Source: Gambelia wislizenii (taxonomy: Eukaryota > Chordata > Lepidosauria > Squamata > Crotaphytidae). Taken from it: a DNA stretch of 64,000 nt. How positions within the stretch are numbered: the stretch's first letter is position 1; the number at the start of each line of letters is the position of its first letter. Under the pieces are notes generated by a model, which was given only the letters and a program-made list of their open reading frames with translations, did no database searches and was not told where the DNA came from. The DNA is taken from positions 339,650,256 through 339,714,255 of the forward strand of contig JAUMIR010000003.1 of assembly GCA_030847615.1 (NCBI GenBank). Direction: 5' to 3'. The position numbers and the translations under genes were made by a program. Positions 1 through 10,922 of the stretch are shown one piece after another.

Positions 1-66
1 CTCCCATTCATGGGGTCGCCATAAGTCGAAGTCAACTTGGTGGCAGTTAACAACAACAACAACAAT
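1..66 (+). mobile_element. BovB (RTE) LINE or BovB-tailed SINE, 3' end
   Basis: The stretch reads as the BovB 3' terminus: a 'gccataagtcgaagtcaactt' type segment followed by 'ggtggcagttaac' and an (AAC)n tail. The same terminus appears on the minus strand near 15.17 and 3.53 kb. The 5' part lies outside the window, so a SINE that borrowed the BovB tail cannot be excluded. Confidence 0.6.
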
Positions 67-189
67 TGCATTTTGGTTTCTCACTCATGGTGTTGCTATA
101 GGAATTGTCATGATGAAGGACTGTAGTACACCTCTGGAAATGCATCACTGGAAAGGTCCTGGCTATCAGTTGCCCTTTGACTTAATAGC

Positions 190-1155
190 CCTACTTATAC
201 TGATAGCCCTACTTACAGAAATCTTTAGAATCCTGTCACCTGACAAGTTATCCAAAATGTATAAGGGGGTGAAAAATGAATGTTGGAAATGTAAGCGATC
301 TATAGGTACCTTTTCCCATCTATGGTGGACTTGTGAACATGCCACAAAATACTGGAAGCAAATACAAACAATAATGAATGGAATTTTAGAAAGCAACATT
401 CCTTTAACCCCAGAAGTCTACTTGTTAGGAATGTATGAAGAAAAATTTGATTGAGGGAAAGAGAAATTAATATTTTATTTGCTGCCAGCTGCCAGAATAA
501 TCTATGCATCAATGTGGAAAAGTCAAGATATACCGTCAATTGATCAATGGCTAATTAAAGTTTATGACATGGTTGGAATGGATTAACTAACTGTCTTATT
601 AAAAGGTAAGTTTGTAGAAGACTATTGGATAGCTTGGGAGAGCCTATCAGACTTTCTGGAAAAAAGATGGGGGAACTTCGCAACAATCCCCTATTGAATA
701 ACTCTAATAATGTAAAGAAAGCAAGAGTATAAAACCTATGTATAAGTAACATTATCAAATTCAAATCTATTATTATTAAATTTAAATCTCAGTCCTTTAT
801 ATTCTGTTGAAGAATTTAAATAGCATATACAAGGAAAATTGAGAAGCAATATGATGCAATCCGGATAAATATGTGAGTGAGAAAAACAGTCGAATAGAGA
901 AATGACAAGTAAGAGATATGTTTATGTGTTGGAACTTACAAGCATACTTACTGTATAGTTAAATCAGATATTACAAGTTATTTTTACAATTTAAGCCCTT
1001 GGGAAAGCTGGATAGGAAGTTAGGTCAGTATGTTTGAGCGATATGTGCGATAAGGAGAATGTTATAGAGGATGGTGGATGGGTGAGGATCCTTTTTTTTT
1101 TTATGTATGAGATGTATGTTCTGTCTTATTAATAAAAATATTTTTTTAAAAAAGA
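190..1155 (+). mobile_element. L1 LINE, 5'-truncated 3' end with ORF2 C-terminus
   Basis: The frame from about 216 encodes the C-terminal zinc-knuckle region of L1 ORF2: a CWKC pair, then an HLWWTC block (CX2C...HX4C) and a YLLGM segment. After a stop near 452 the similarity continues with an AARIIYA...W block near 486-530 and a stop near 584. The 3' UTR ends near 1131-1155 with AATAAA and an A/T-rich tail. In-frame stops show it is dead. ORF2 normally supplies endonuclease and reverse transcriptase; only the tail end is present. Confidence 0.8.
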
Positions 1156-1206
1156 ATCAAGCAGTGGCAGCTGTTTTCTCCCACTTTTAGGAGACATATT
1201 GAGCCA

Positions 1207-1390
1207 GCATGGCATATTGATTTAAGTGTTGGGCTCTGGAGACCAGGGTTTGAATTCTTGCTCTGCCATGAAAACTCACTGCGTGACCCTGGGCAAATCA
1301 TACACTCTCAGCCTCTGAAAACCCTGTGATAGGTTTGCCTTAGGGCCATCATACACCAGAAATTACTTGAAGGCACACAGCCACAATTTA
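1207..1390 (+). mobile_element. tRNA-derived SINE, (CAA) type
   Basis: It follows the family consensus seen about ten times here: tRNA-like head with B-box-like 'gggtttgaattc', then 'gaccctgggcaaatca', 'ctctcagcctctgaaaaccctgtgataggtttgcc' and a 3' end 'acttgaaggcacac'. The head is diverged and the body lacks about 30 bp of the consensus. Transcribed by Pol III when active and dependent on a LINE for movement (family knowledge). Confidence 0.8.
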
Positions 1391-1394
1391 GAAT

Positions 1395-1500
1395 TCCCAG
1401 CCAAATAACTCTAGCATCTCATCAAACTGTAAACCCTGAGATTCCACAGGATGCAGCCATGACCGTTAAAGTGAAATCATAGTTCTATAATTGCAAAGTG
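1395..1500. mobile_element. Palindromic MITE type I, one arm
   Basis: This is the right arm of the palindromic element found whole at 10712-10922 and 27486-27695. It shows 'aaactgtaaaccctgagattccacagg', 'gcagccatgaccgttaaagtg' and an end near the family terminus. The left arm is missing. Confidence 0.65.
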
Positions 1501-2087
1501 TTTTAAAGGAGAATCACGGTTTCTGGACTACATTTTCTAAATCTTGACAAAAAAAATTAAGATGTTGAAGATGGGAATGCTGCAGGGGTTGCAGAAATGG
1601 GTGGAGTGGTGTGTGGCTTGACTGTTGCCCACTCCTGATTTAGAGTAAGCCCCAAATCCATTCCAATCTTATAGTCTCTCTTTTATTACCCAGCTACAAG
1701 AGATAGCTTGCATCCCTACACCTAAAAAATGAGAAAATATATACTGTAATTTATGTTAAAGGTAATATCAAAAGCTGCTATTCTCCCACATATTGTCTCT
1801 AACTGAGGAATTGCTCAAAACCTGCCAACACTATAACTACAAATGACAGGGCACAGCAGATTTTTCAGCTGAGTAAACTTCAAATCTACAGAGAATCAAA
1901 GAACTGTATATATAAGTTGTGAAAGCTGAAATGTGAAGAAAGCTGTCATCAAGAAAATCAGCTCATTTGAAATGTTGTATTGGAGGACAGTTTCGTGGAT
2001 ACTGCAGATTGCCAAAAAGACAAATAAGACAGTAGAAAAAGAAGTTTGCATTATAGGAGGATAGAGTCAATCAAGGAAGCCACATCC
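1501..2087. other. Unassigned DNA
   Basis: AT-rich sequence without a long reading frame or a repeat that I recognise. It ends at a (GT)n tract. Confidence 0.5.
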
Positions 2088-2112
2088 CTGTGTGTGTGTG
2101 TGTGTGTGTGTA
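2088..2112. repeat. (GT)n microsatellite
   Basis: About 25 bp of alternating TG directly abutting the 3' end of the 5S-type SINE. Confidence 0.95.
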
Positions 2113-2885
2113 TACCTCTAAGTCACCTGTCAGCCTAGGATAGCCCCATGAGTTTCATAGGGTTTTCTTAGGCAAGGAATACTCAGAGGTGGTTTGCCAT
2201 TGCCTTCCTCTGAAATGTATATTAGAGAACAAAGTATCTGGTGCCAAAAACGGTTGGCTGATATTCTGTAGTCAGTAGCAGAGTAAAAACAAACACACAC
2301 ACAGCGGAACTGGTTTTAAATAGATCAACAATTAAAGCCACCCACCACAATCCCCTTTCAGACTAGCAAACAAAGAAATACTTCTGAGAAACTTCTTTAG
2401 AAGTATATAAAACAGTTTACTCATAATATCTTGTGTAAGAAGGTTACACAGGCTGAATACTTGAAGAATATATGCAGATAAGTAAAAATTAAGAAGTTCT
2501 ACATTAGGTGCTACATCTTTAAAAACAAAATGTGAGAGCGCCTGGTCTGGGCATCCTCCATCCAAGAAAGCTTAATGGTGACTGCAACTTGTGAGTTTAA
2601 CAAATGCTTCAAAAAGAATTTTCCTACTGGAAGACAGGTTGTAAAAATCTCTTGTTACAAACAAGAAATTACCTATAAACATCTGTTACGTGCAATCTAA
2701 CTCTTTAGCTACCATGTAAACATGCAGTATGCTAGGTTGCCTAAATCTCCACCAATGTAGCCTACAGCTCCTGGTGTTCGTTGGTGGTCTCCCTTCCAAG
2801 TATTAACCAGGACTGACTCTGCTTAGCTTCCAAGTTCAGTGCCTTTAGGGTACTTAGGCCCCACTAGCCCCGAGTAAGCATGATC
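2110..2885 (-). mobile_element. 5S rRNA-derived SINE, split by an insertion
   Basis: The head at 2766-2870 (minus) matches the internal promoter part of vertebrate 5S rRNA: 'gaagctaagcagagtcagtc', then 'ctggttaatacttggaaggg'. The SINE body lies at 2110-2219, with the 'gggttttcttaggcaaggaa' segment also seen at 34.6 kb. The two parts are separated by 534 bp flanked by AATGTA on both sides. It is a retroposed pseudogene-like SINE and not a 5S gene, because the 5' and 3' ends of 5S are missing. Confidence 0.75.
2220..2753. mobile_element. Unidentified insert in the 5S-type SINE
   Basis: The insert is bounded by the hexamer AATGTA at 2214-2219 and 2754-2759, and removing it restores a continuous SINE body when compared with the copy at 34525-34770. 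I see no terminal inverted repeats, poly(A) or coding similarity, so its class is unknown. The hexamer could be chance. Confidence 0.4.
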
Positions 2886-2984
2886 TTAACAAGGCTGTTC
2901 ATAACAGGGTGTCTTGAAGGTCTCTCATTTATAGGTTCACCATATATCTAAACTGACTTGACAGCAATTAATAACAAGAATCCC

Positions 2985-3520
2985 AGGGTCATCTAATACA
3001 ATGCACTGATAATGCAAGTATCTGCAGCTAACACATCCCTGACAAGTCTCCATCCAAGCTCTGTGTAAAAACTATCAAAGGAAAATCTACCACATTTCAA
3101 GGCAGTTTGTACCACTGCTGAACAGCTCTTACTTCCAGAAAGCTGTTCCTAGTGTTTAGTTGAAATGTCATACCTTGTAATTTCAATCAATTGGTTTGGG
3201 TCCTGTCCTCTGGAGGAGCAGAAAACAAGCTTACCCCATCTTCCAGTACTTCTGGCAGTACATCAGATATTAGAAGATGGCTGTTATATAACCTAGGATA
3301 CAATCTTCTTTTCTCCAAGGTAAATCATGTCTTAAACCATTCCTCACAACGCTTTGGTTGCCCTCTTCTAGACATGTTCCAGTTTGTTAATATCCTTCTT
3401 AAACTCTGGTGCCCAGAATGGATACAGTACTCTAATGAGTACTCAGGTAAGGCCTCATCAAAACAGAATAGTGCTGTTACTTCTCCTGATTGGTTGATGC
3501 AGCCTAAAATGGAAGCAGCC
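2985..3520 (-). mobile_element. CR1 LINE 3' end
   Basis: Read on the minus strand it matches the CR1 3' end at 7820-8446: the segment for a 'charged block, LE, VQRR' region of ORF2 is near 3350-3420, and the UTR phrase 'ctctggaggagcagaaaacaagctt' near 3210 is shared. It is heavily decayed and lacks the terminal octamers. Confidence 0.75.
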
Positions 3521-3618
3521 TAGCAGTTGAAAATATTATTTGCTGTCAAGTAAATTTCAACTTATGGCAATCCTATGAGTGAGAGACCTTCAAGAACACT
3601 AGGACCTTTTCATAAGAC

Positions 3619-4067
3619 ACAACTATAGTGCAATGATGCTACTTTAGTTGCCATGGCAGCATCTTGTGAAATCCTGGGATTTGTACAGTTTCATCCCCGT
3701 ATCCATGGGACTGGTATCCATGGTTTCACTTATCCATGGCTGAAAAAAATATGTCCTTTCTAGGCATTTTCTAGGTCCTCCAGCATAATTCTATGGTATG
3801 CTTCTGCCAGCAGTTGGGCCAGTCGTTATTCATTTCAATAGGGTTTGCTATTGACCATGGTTTCACATGTCCACGATAAGTCTATAACATATCCTCCACA
3901 GATATGGGGCTGGGTGGGGGGCAACCTGTAGTTTGGTGAGACACTAAAGCTCTCTCACTGATCATTTTGAATATCCCTCCCTACACTGCAAATCCTAGAA
4001 GTCCATACGATGGAACCATGGCAGTAAAAATGGAATTATAGTGCTATAATTCTATAGTGTGAAAGGG
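3619..4067. mobile_element. Palindromic MITE type I, split by a Tigger-like element
   Basis: The left arm (3619-3685) ends in 'aaatcctgggatttgta' and the right arm resumes at 3931 with 'gtttggtgagacact' and runs through 'ggaaccatggcagtaaaaatgg'. The arms are complementary. The element sits within the BovB copy, which is continuous without it. Confidence 0.75.
3686..3928. mobile_element. Tigger-like (TA-target) MITE
   Basis: The 243-bp element is flanked by TA at 3684-3685 and 3929-3930, and both ends are CAG...CTG. Inside are 'tatccatgg' type repeats and the segment 'ttttctaggtcctccagca' shared with 20.83 kb and 32.36 kb. Removing it and one TA restores 'gggatttgtagtttggtgag' in the host MITE. 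Confidence 0.8.
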
Positions 4068-4313
4068 CTTCTGGTCATCAATTGCCCTCTTCAGATCTTG
4101 GAAATCCAGGGCCATGGCTTCCTTGTTTGAATCGATCCACCTATTTCGAAGTTTTATTCTTTTCTTAATGCTTTCCACTTTACCAAGCACTAATGTCTGA
4201 TATCCTGTTGGGATGTTAGGAGCACATAAACTAGATGTACACATTTGTAACTGTTCAGTATCCACGTTTATGATTGTGGCACTATTACCATAATCACAAA
4301 TGCCCCCGTCTAA

Positions 4314-4564
4314 CCTATCTTAACAGCCAGCAGCCACACCAAGCAATTGAGGTATGTTTTATTGATGATTGGGGCACAGCAGGATAAAATTTCTATCCCA
4401 CTCCTGCCAGTGATCTCCAGTACAAATTAGAAGCCGGATCCCTGTCTCAACTCCTTGTTGCATCTGAGATCACTGGCAGGAGAGGGCTGGACTTCCTGCT
4501 CCACCCTGATCACCAACAGAACAGAGCTCTGTCACTTGGTGTGGCTGCTGGCTGTTAAGATAGG
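4314..4564. repeat. Nested perfect palindrome
   Basis: A 30-bp arm at 4314-4343 is an exact reverse complement of 4535-4564. Inside it a 17-bp arm at 4401-4417 exactly matches 4466-4482. The two stems share one axis and would form a long hairpin. The lack of mismatches suggests recent arrival or gene-conversion upkeep. It may be a foldback MITE. Confidence 0.75.
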
Positions 4565-4613
4565 ATTGGAGAGGCAGGTCAGGAGAAGATATGTAGTTAA
4601 TAATCATAACTAT

Positions 4614-4903
4614 GGGGCTTACTGCACTTCGAAGAAAAGTGGCAAGGCAGTAGGAACATTCCACCTTCCATGCTGCCTTACCGCATGGCATTGTCATTTT
4701 TTCATTCCGGTCCTGTGAGGTAAAACTGTGTCTTTATGCTGACCAGAAAAACCTGTTAGCAAAAAGACATGGTTTTAGCTCGGTCCCCCACAGGACCAGA
4801 ATGAAAGAAGACAGGAGGAACGACAATGTCATGGGGTAAGACAGCAGGGAAGATGGAACGCTCCTGCTTCCTTGCCATTTTTCTTTGCAGTGCAATAAGC
4901 ACC
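4614..4903. mobile_element. Palindromic MITE of about 290 bp
   Basis: The two halves are mutually complementary over most of their length, from 'ggggcttactgcact' at the left to 'agtgcaataagcacc' at the right. TAT flanks both ends (4611-4613 and 4904-4906), a candidate 3-bp target duplication. This would suit a Harbinger-like element, although the superfamily is a guess. Confidence 0.65.
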
Positions 4904-5095
4904 TATGTCTGTGATGTAGAATCTCAGCCATTGTCTTTTCCAATGAATCATGTCATTTCATGATGTGTCCAAAATACGACAGCTTCAGTTTAGTCCTCTT
5001 GGCTTCTAGGGCAAATTATGATTGATTTGCTCTCAGACCCATTCATCTGTCTTTTCAGCATGGTTTTCATAGAATTCACCTCCAGCACTACATTT

Positions 5096-5660
5096 GAAAT
5101 GAGCCAAGCCATCCGTATACAGTGTGTGTGTGTGTGTACTGCATATAAGTGGTTCTGTCAGGCAAAAAGCCTTTTGAAGTTGCTAGAATGCAAATTGTTA
5201 ACCTTCCTTAAATGTCTGTACCTATTGGATATATACCTACCTGTCACACAGCTGTCGCAAACATAGTATCTCTGTTGAAAACATGTTGAGGCTAAGCTTC
5301 TGGACCAAGACAACTCTAAGGTCAAATGGAGAGCTGCCACCCTATTTAAGACTGTGGGAGACTTCAATAGTTAGCATTTTCTTCTGTTTGCATAACTTCA
5401 TGCCTAAATCTCCATAGAGAAAATGGGTAGATATGAATAATCTCTTGGAGCCTCAACAAATGATGAGCTTTCTCATAGGCCAATATCGCCCCCTGGTGGA
5501 TTTCATATTAATTACTGGTACAGCTTTCAAACTTTGAATCTTGTTGCATGTTTACACTTGAAATATTAGGTCCAAATGAGTGGATTCAGTCCTGTATTCT
5601 ACACATAATTAGAAATGCAAGGATGGGGAAAAGACTGGTGTGAGGGAGGCAAGTGTAATT
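5096..5660. other. Unassigned DNA
   Basis: No recognised repeat apart from a short (GT)n run near 5122-5138. No convincing coding frame. Confidence 0.5.
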
Positions 5661-6113
5661 TTATCACACTACAGTTGTCCCTCCACATTCACGGATTTGG
5701 TATTCACGGTTTTAAGTATTCACTTAAATATTGAAAATATTCTTAAAAAAATAATAATCCAAAAAGCAAACCTTGATTTTGTCATCTTATATAAGGGACA
5801 CCATTTTGCTATGCCATTGCATATAATGGGACGTGAGCATTCACGGATTTGGGTATTCACGGGTGGTCCTGGAACCAAACCCCAGCAAATATGAAGGGAC
5901 AACTGTACACTGTTATAGTGCTATTATTCCACTTAAACTGCTCTGGCTGCCTCCTCCTGTGGAATTCTGGGGTTTGTAGTTTAGTGAGGCCTAAGAGCTT
6001 TCTGGCTGAGAATGCTAAATGCCCCTCCCTAAACTGCAAATCCCAGGATTCCACAGGAGGCAGCCATAGCAGTTAAAGTGGAATAGTAGCACTATAACAG
6101 TGTAGTGTGATAA
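5661..6113. mobile_element. Palindromic MITE type I with Tigger-like insert
   Basis: Termini are 'ttatcacacta' and 'tagtgtgataa'. Arms run from 'gctctggctgcctcc' at 5940 to 'ggaggcagccatagcagtt' at 6057. The left terminal repeat is split after CACTA by the element at 5672-5905. Without that insert the element is about 215 bp, like the copies at 10.7 and 27.5 kb. Confidence 0.85.
5672..5905. mobile_element. Tigger-like (TA-target) MITE
   Basis: A 234-bp element with inverted ends 'cagttgtccct' and 'agggacaactg', flanked by TA at 5670-5671 and 5906-5907. Internal 'ttcacggatttggtattcacgg' repeats occur near both ends. It belongs to the same terminal family as 51357-52175. Confidence 0.85.
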
Positions 6114-6285
6114 TCTCCTTTCTGTGTGATGATTCTCCAATGCAAATCTCTTCTATTCCAAGCACTTGCATGAACATGAAAGATTGGTTGGCAACCTTGT
6201 GGTTCTGTTGCAACATCTGATTTAGCCCTCTCTGCTGATCCATATAAAGTTGCCTTACACTGGGTCAGAACATTGGTTTATCTAG

Positions 6286-6795
6286 GGGCTTGTCCACACT
6301 GGCTAAATATCCTGGCTTTCCCCTGTCCCAGAGCCCTGCAGTCCAGATGACACAGGGCATTTATGACCCTGGGGCAGATATGGGGTTGGAATGGGAGCAA
6401 GCCAGGATAGGGCTCTTTACCACATTTTAAAATAATATCCAGTTTAATTTGGTACTTCCAGATCAGGTCCAATGTGTCTGCAGGAGCCTGCCCCAGAATG
6501 CCATCCCTCACACCCGCTGCCAGCTCCCTGGTTGTCCTGGAAGCAAGGCAGGGGCCCTTAGCATGTGACCAAGGCTGGTCAGATGTGGGGGGCCCACATT
6601 CACATGTTCCTGGCCCCCTTCCTGGCTTCCGCATCAGTGGAGAAAATGGCTGCGGCAGCAGTTGCAGCAATGGGCCAGCGTGCCTGTGTGGACTCCCGCC
6701 CATTTTCTTCATGTAACAGGGCCAGAATAGATCACTTCTGCAGCTAGAATATGCCAGTGGGGAGTTGGTGTATTCTGGCTGGTGTAGATGAGCCC
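6286..6795. mobile_element. Candidate DNA transposon, about 510 bp
   Basis: The left end 'ggggcttgtccacactggc' and the right end, read in reverse as 'gggctcatctacaccagcc', form an imperfect terminal inverted repeat. The interior is GC-rich with no homology I recognise. Open frames of up to 144 codons occur but look like composition effects. No target duplication is clear. Confidence 0.5.
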
Positions 6796-7819
6796 AAAGA
6801 CAGTATTATCTGCACGCACTGGCATTGGTTCTTCGCAATCTGAGTTGGTGACCATCACCATAATCTCTGGTGTTCAACATTTGGAAATGATCATGTATAG
6901 CCACCTTGCACACAGTTTGAGAAGAGGATTAAATAAATTAATGGATGATAGTACGATGTGTGTATGAGTGTGTATTACCTACAGACATTGTACCTCTGAG
7001 TAAATGGTACTGAGTAACATGAGTAGAATGGTGCTACTGTCTTCATCCTTCTGGTTGGCTGCCCAGAGACATCTCAACCACTGCTGTAGAGTCACAAGAG
7101 TCGACTAGACAGGCCTCTGTTCTGATCGAGGAGAGCTCTCCTTAGTTTCTGGCATTCTTCAGGCATATAACTACTCAGTTCATGTTAGTCAAATTACTTG
7201 GGGAGTTCCTCTGAATTCAATCTTGAGCTGCAAAGCTTTTGCATTATCTTCTGACAGCCTTGAAGAACTGTCCTCTATAAAATAGGCTACATGTATAACG
7301 TCATGTCCACTGATATACCATGCAGGATCCTTCTGTTTCCTAATTTTCCAGGCTGCATTCTTAAGATTTGACTTGTCTAATTGGAATATATAAGAAGCAG
7401 ATTTGTTTATTTATACATTCATACATACTGCACCTTTCCAGCAGAACCTCATGAATTTTTAAAACCAATATCAAAACTGAGCTAAGGTCATCCTTTGCTT
7501 CACTAGGCCTCAGTCTGTGACTACATGGATGCACATTATTCATTATATGAACACTTGGCAGTGTTCATAGCCTCCACTCTGATTGGCTTAGCAAGGACTC
7601 GGGATCAAGCATCTCTTTGTCACTGGGATCACACAGAGTGAATGTTTCAGGCATGGAGATGCAGGCTTTTATTTCACCTATGTTTTTATACTCTTATCAT
7701 CAACTGAGGATTGCATTTTGATGCTTCATCTTGATGGGGTTTCAAACATAGCACTTTGTAGGATGTTCTCCTCTACATCACCCAAAATGAGGATGAAAGA
7801 GAGCATGCTTTTGCATTAA
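6796..7819. other. Unassigned DNA
   Basis: No repeat or coding similarity recognised. Confidence 0.5.
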
Positions 7820-8446
7820 AAATCCGCATAGGCTAATCTATCTGTATCAATAGAAGTATAGTGTCTAGATCAAGGGAAGTAATAGTGCCGCTCTATTCTG
7901 CCTTGGTCAGACCTCACCTAGAATACTGTGTCCAGTTCTGGGCACCACAATTCAAAAAGGATATTGATAAATTGGAGCATGTCCAGAGAAGGGCAACTAA
8001 AATGGTGAAAGGTCTGGAAACCATGCCTTATGATGAGAGACTTAGGGAGCTGGGTATGTTAGCCTGGAAAAAAGATGGTTAAGAGGCGATATGATAGCCC
8101 TGTTTAAGTATTTGAAGGGATGTCAGCAGGCTTGAGGATGGAGCAGGCTTGTTTTCTGCTGCTCCAGAGACTGGAACACGGAGCAATGGATGCAAGCTCC
8201 AGGAACAGAGATTCCACCTCATCATTAGGAGGAACTTTTTGACAGTAAGAGCTGTTCGGCAATGGAACACACTCCCTCGGAGTGTGGTGGGGTCTCCTTC
8301 CTTGGAGGTCTTTAAACAGAGGCTGGATTGCCATCTGTCGGGGATGCTTTGATCAAGATTTCCTGTGTGGCGGGGGTTGGACTGGATGGCCCTCGTGGTC
8401 TCTTCCAACTCTACAATTCTATGATTCTATGATTCTATGATGCAGT
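7820..8446 (+). mobile_element. CR1 LINE 3' end with ORF2 C-terminus
   Basis: The frame from 7861 encodes the end of CR1 reverse transcriptase: [18 protein letters not shown], then [10 protein letters not shown], ending RELGMLAW. A frameshift near 8080 separates it from RRNFLTVRAVRQWNTLPRSV near 8230-8280. The 3' end carries the CR1 hallmark octamer ATTCTATG repeated at about 8415-8441. This is the best preserved CR1 end in the window. Confidence 0.92.
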
Positions 8447-10711
8447 TGGACACGTTTATAGTCATTATTTATCCATTTACCTCTATTAGCCGATGCAGAT
8501 TGGTGAAACAGAAACCCCATTTTTTCTCTATGCCCTAGTAGGCAAACTGTGACATGTGCACCTGCTCAGCAGTGGTAGCTGAAGTCTTCTATGTGGGGGC
8601 AATGTATCAATTTCAGCTGATACATCCCTATACCCCAGTAAGTTCAGCAACTTGGATAGCTGAACTTACTGAATAGCTTACTAATAACTTACTGATAGCT
8701 GAACTTTACTTACTTTAAAGTCACAACCAAAACCTGGAGTAGACTCATTGTCCCACTGGAATGGAAGCCACCAGGTGGCACTGCTGCTTTGTCTGCTGTC
8801 CAAGTGTTAACTGATGATGGACAGCTTCACGGTTCTTCTTCCTCTTCTTGTCACTCTTAACTTTTAGTCAAACCTTACTTGAACAGACCTTCAGATAGAT
8901 CAGGCTGGTCAACTATTGTGATTTAGAGAGACACATTGGCCTTCCAGGAAACCATGAAGGACTGAACTGCTTGCCAAAAACAAAACAAAACACATTAAAA
9001 AATTTTTTGCCTCCAAATACCCACTGGAGGCATTTTTTGCCACGCTTTTGGCCTTCTCTGGACCATTTTGGGCCCAAGAGAGGACTTTTTTATATATAAA
9101 AGAAAGTGACCTGGAAGTCAACCTCCGGGTCACTTCCTATCAGAAAATAAAAGGCCACTCCTGCACTTAAAACAACCTGGGATTTGGGGGACATGGGGCC
9201 TTGGAAGAGACAAAAACAGCTCTGTGTGCCACACATGCCTCACTGGCTGCACTTTCCTCACCCCAGAAATAGATGTTGCCTTCAAGTAGAGGACTGGCCC
9301 CTGGAAATTAAAATATATGCCCACCTAGCAGTTAAGTTCAGAGGCATGCTACGCAATTGCCCTTAATTAAAAGGGACATCCCATATCTTCTGGCCTTGTC
9401 CCTGTTCTTACCATTTGGGAATGTCTAGTAATAGGTAATTGTCCATAAGGATAGTTCAAAGTGGCCTTCCTTCAGGATCAGGAGCTATGGAAGAAAAGTT
9501 AATGAAGGGAGGAGTGATAATTATATGCATGGTGCATTTACATCCAGGCCAACCCCAGAATGTGACAGGGAAGCACCCTGGTTGAGGTGGCACCATGGGG
9601 TGTGGGAGGAATAGGAGAACATCTGGTATCTGCACAGTGCAGCCTGACTTTCTAAAGCATTCTCCCTAGACAAGTGCACATAATGTGCACTCCCTTTGAG
9701 GCAGCAAAGTGTCTTGGGACAGCACTTGTGCACATGAATACTAGGCTACAATGTAGTGCTTGTCCTTAAACTTCACGCACTGCACCTTGAAGGTATACTT
9801 TCAATGGCTGATATCATTACCTGCCAGACAATTACGTTTTTTGAGTATGTCTTTAAGTGAGACCAAACACTCTCATACATACATTTCAAAATTTTATAGA
9901 TAAAATAAGGACATTATTTTCTGGAAGAAGAATGAGACCTTCAGCACTTTGTAAGGGCAGCAGGTGGCTCAGACACTGATGATTTAGTATCAGGACTCAG
10001 GTTTTCCAAGCTGGCATAAGTACTGGCATCTTAATGCAGATGCAAGCGACCCAGGGGCCTAGAAGAGTCCACTGCTAATGTCCACCTTGGACTCTTATTA
10101 TTTATTATTTATTTACTTATTAGTTTCATTTGCATCTGAGCTGTCCTACAGGAAGTTCAAGGTGGGTATGCATGGCTCTTCGCTCTCCCCTACATAATCC
10201 TCACAACAACCTTAAGAAGTAGGCCAGTCTGAAAGAGAGAAAGAGAGAGAGAGAGGCCCAAGGGTCAGACTCTACCCCCCCCCACGAGTGGGCAACTGTG
10301 GGGGATTTAGGGATGATTTTCAGCCCTTTGAGGGGCAGCATGTCTGCCACACACACCCCATCAAGCAAAACAAAATGGGGAAGGCCAGTTGTTCACTTTT
10401 GGTTTTGAAAAATTGGTATTTTTTTATGTTAAGGAGGGCAGGAGACTCCTGCAATCTATTTAAAAACTAAATTGCCTTTCCCAGAAGCTTCCAGGAGAGA
10501 AAGTTTGATCTCCCCATCCCCTAGAAAAAGGGATTTGGGCACATCTGGTGGAGTCTTAATGCTGCATGTGGCTCCAGAGAGCTGCACTTTACACACACCT
10601 GCACTATATCATACTCACTTTCAAATGTTCTGGCTAACACTCTGACTAGTGGCAGGGAATTTGATCTAGCTTTCCATTCCATTTCCCATAATGCCCCTGT
10701 CATAATAGGCT
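8447..10711. other. Mostly unassigned DNA
   Basis: Largely single-copy in appearance. A perfect 11-bp hairpin lies near 8639-8672 ('agtaagttcag' and its complement). Near 10095-10262 there is a decayed 'cctcacaacaacc...aggccagtctg' segment like the second SINE type at 13975, with a short (GA)n. A C run lies at about 10276-10283. Confidence 0.5.
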
Positions 10712-10922
10712 TTATCACACTACATTGTTATAGCACTATTATTCCACTTTAACTACTCTGGCTGCCTCCTGTAGAATCCTGGGATTTGCAGTTTAGGGAG
10801 GGGCATGTAGAACTCTGCCAGAGACCTCTTAGGCTTCACTAAACTACAAACCCCAGAATTCCACAGGAGGCAGGCATAGCAGTTAAGGTGGGAGAATAGT
10901 GCTGTAACAGTGTAGTGTGATA
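10712..10922. mobile_element. Palindromic MITE type I, complete
   Basis: About 211 bp with ends 'ttatcacactacattgtta' and 'taacagtgtagtgtgata'. The arms carry 'ctggctgcctcctgtag' and its complement 'ccacaggaggcaggcatag'. It has no coding capacity and is presumably mobilised in trans. The TTA/TAA ends would fit a Harbinger-like target, but this is inference. Confidence 0.85.

Larger units (their letters stand above)
3533..5095 (-). mobile_element. BovB (RTE) LINE 3' end, multiply interrupted
   Basis: Three blocks read in order on the minus strand. 4904-5095 encodes the LKLSYFGHIM...SLEKTM region, about 4060-4200 encodes VLGKVES...RWIDSNKEAMAL, and 3533-3616 is the 3' terminus. Together they give the C-terminal part and tail of the BovB ORF. 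The gaps hold a palindromic MITE (3619-4067) and two further palindromes (4314-4564 and 4614-4903). Stops and gaps make it a pseudogene. Confidence 0.75.

Noticed and set aside
6278..6716. 144-codon frame on the minus strand and overlapping plus-strand frames
   Set aside because: All lie within the candidate 510-bp transposon and have no recognisable domain. Stop-poor composition explains them.
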